This document shows, piece by piece, positions 14,897-15,601 of a stretch of 15,601 nt of DNA (its first letter is position 1; the number at the start of each line of letters is the position of its first letter). Under the pieces are notes generated by a model. That model ran no database searches. It was not told where the DNA came from and worked only from the letters and a program-made list of their open reading frames with translations. A program made the position numbers and the translations under genes. This DNA is from an uncultured Alphaproteobacteria bacterium (lineage in GTDB: Bacteria > Pseudomonadota > Alphaproteobacteria > Rhizobiales > Ancalomicrobiaceae). The stretch lies in contig CALFRR010000056.1 of assembly GCA_937919435.1 (NCBI GenBank), positions 1-15,601 on the forward strand. Direction: 5' to 3'.

Positions 14897-15601
14897 ATGG
14901 ACGTCTACGAGAGCCTGATCGCCGAACGAGCCGCCGGACGGGCCTGTGCGCTGGCGACGATCGTCAACGTCCAGGGCTCGATCCCGAGCCACGCCAGCGC
15001 CAAGATGCTGGTCCGGGAAGACGGGTCGATCGTCGGGACGGTCGGGGGCGGCGCCGCCGAGGCCGAGGTGATCCTGGCGGCCCGCGAGGTGATCCGCGAG
15101 GAGAAACCGCAGATGGTCTCCTTCGCCCTCCACGAGAATCCGAAGCTCGACACCGGCATGGTCTGCGGCGGCAGCCTCGACGTCTTCGTCGAACCGATCG
15201 TGCCGGCGCCGATCCTCCATCTGTTCGGTGCGGGACACGTCGGCATCCTCACCGAGCAGGTGGCGCGGCTCGCCGGACTGAAGACCGTCGTCGTCGACGA
15301 TCGGCCCGAGTTCGCCGATCCCGCACGCTTCCCGGAAGCCGAGGCGGTGCTGTCGGGAAGCTTCGAGGAGAGCATGGCGCGGCTGGCGCCGAACCGCCGG
15401 TCGATGGTGTTCATCGCCACCCGCTGCCACGACATCGACGGGCGGGTGCTCGAATGGGCGCTCGGCACCGAGGCCGGCTACATCGGCATGATCGGCTCGC
15501 GCCGCAAGGTCCTGACGGTGTTCGACCGATTGCGGGCGGCCGGGGTCGCGGCGTCGGCCTTCGACCGGGTGCGGGCGCCGGTCGGCCTCGACATCGCGGC
15601 G
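14897..15601 (+). CDS. xdhC: XdhC/CoxI-family molybdenum-enzyme maturation factor (3' end outside window)
   Basis: The first 235 residues of an XdhC-family protein; the frame is still open at the right edge. XdhC binds molybdenum cofactor, helps add the terminal sulfur ligand, and delivers the cofactor to xanthine-dehydrogenase-family enzymes. Motifs seen are GSIPSHASAKMLV (27-39), GTVGGG.AEAEV (47-58), MVCGG (88-92), the Rossmann loop LFGAGHVG (109-116), IGMIGSRRK (196-204) and VRAPVGLDI (225-233), close to the family's typical C-terminus, so little is probably missing. GGGGAG is 5 nt before the ATG. The obvious client is the split Mo hydroxylase encoded at 3263-7071. Its position beyond the symporter, ThDP, ALDH and transketolase genes ties the whole block into one functional unit. 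An isolated CoxI or unrelated Rossmann role is unlikely. Confidence 0.9.
   Translation, partial: MDVYESLIAERAAGRACALATIVNVQGSIPSHASAKMLVREDGSIVGTVGGGAAEAEVILAAREVIREEKPQMVSFALHENPKLDTGMVCGGSLDVFVEPIVPAPILHLFGAGHVGILTEQVARLAGLKTVVVDDRPEFADPARFPEAEAVLSGSFEESMARLAPNRRSMVFIATRCHDIDGRVLEWALGTEAGYIGMIGSRRKVLTVFDRLRAAGVAASAFDRVRAPVGLDIAA

Overview
The window is very GC-rich DNA with strong G/C preference at third codon positions in the real genes, GGAGG-type ribosome binding sites and protein sequences that read like a high-GC alphaproteobacterium (Rhizobiales or Rhodospirillales style). That placement is an impression from sequence style; no taxonomic marker gene is present. Every convincing gene is on the + strand, and the block looks like one catabolic locus, cut by the right edge inside its last gene.

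Layout. Positions 1-1129 contain no gene I can support. They hold an AT-rich island with two perfect inverted repeats (278-328) and another inverted repeat just ahead of the first gene (1018-1056). Next come an IclR-family regulator (1130-1990) and a zinc-dependent medium-chain alcohol dehydrogenase (2027-3178). After a strong stem-loop there is a molybdenum hydroxylase operon: FAD subunit (3263-4183), a fused 2Fe-2S plus molybdopterin N-half subunit (4176-6056), and a separate molybdopterin C-half subunit (6058-7071). A 252-bp gap leads to a DctA-type carboxylate symporter (7324-8646). An IolD-like thiamine-diphosphate (ThDP) enzyme (8725-10617) and an MmsA/IolA-like CoA-acylating aldehyde dehydrogenase (10643-12244) follow. 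After another stem-loop come a two-subunit transketolase (12385-13218 and 13218-14174) and an RpiB/LacAB-family isomerase (14191-14829). A last stem-loop precedes an XdhC-family molybdenum-enzyme maturation factor (14897 to beyond 15601).

How the parts may work together (inference). The symporter would import a carboxylate. The alcohol dehydrogenase and the Mo hydroxylase would oxidise it. The IolD-like enzyme would cleave a C-C bond next to a ketone, as IolD does on a cyclic 1,2-dione. The MmsA-like enzyme would turn a semialdehyde into an acyl-CoA. The transketolase and isomerase would route a phosphorylated ketose fragment into central metabolism, and XdhC would mature the Mo enzyme. The substrate cannot be read from the sequence. 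No kinase is visible, although transketolase and RpiB-type enzymes normally act on sugar phosphates, so one may lie outside the window. The combination is not a pathway I recognise, and the locus is a good candidate for an uncharacterised catabolic pathway.
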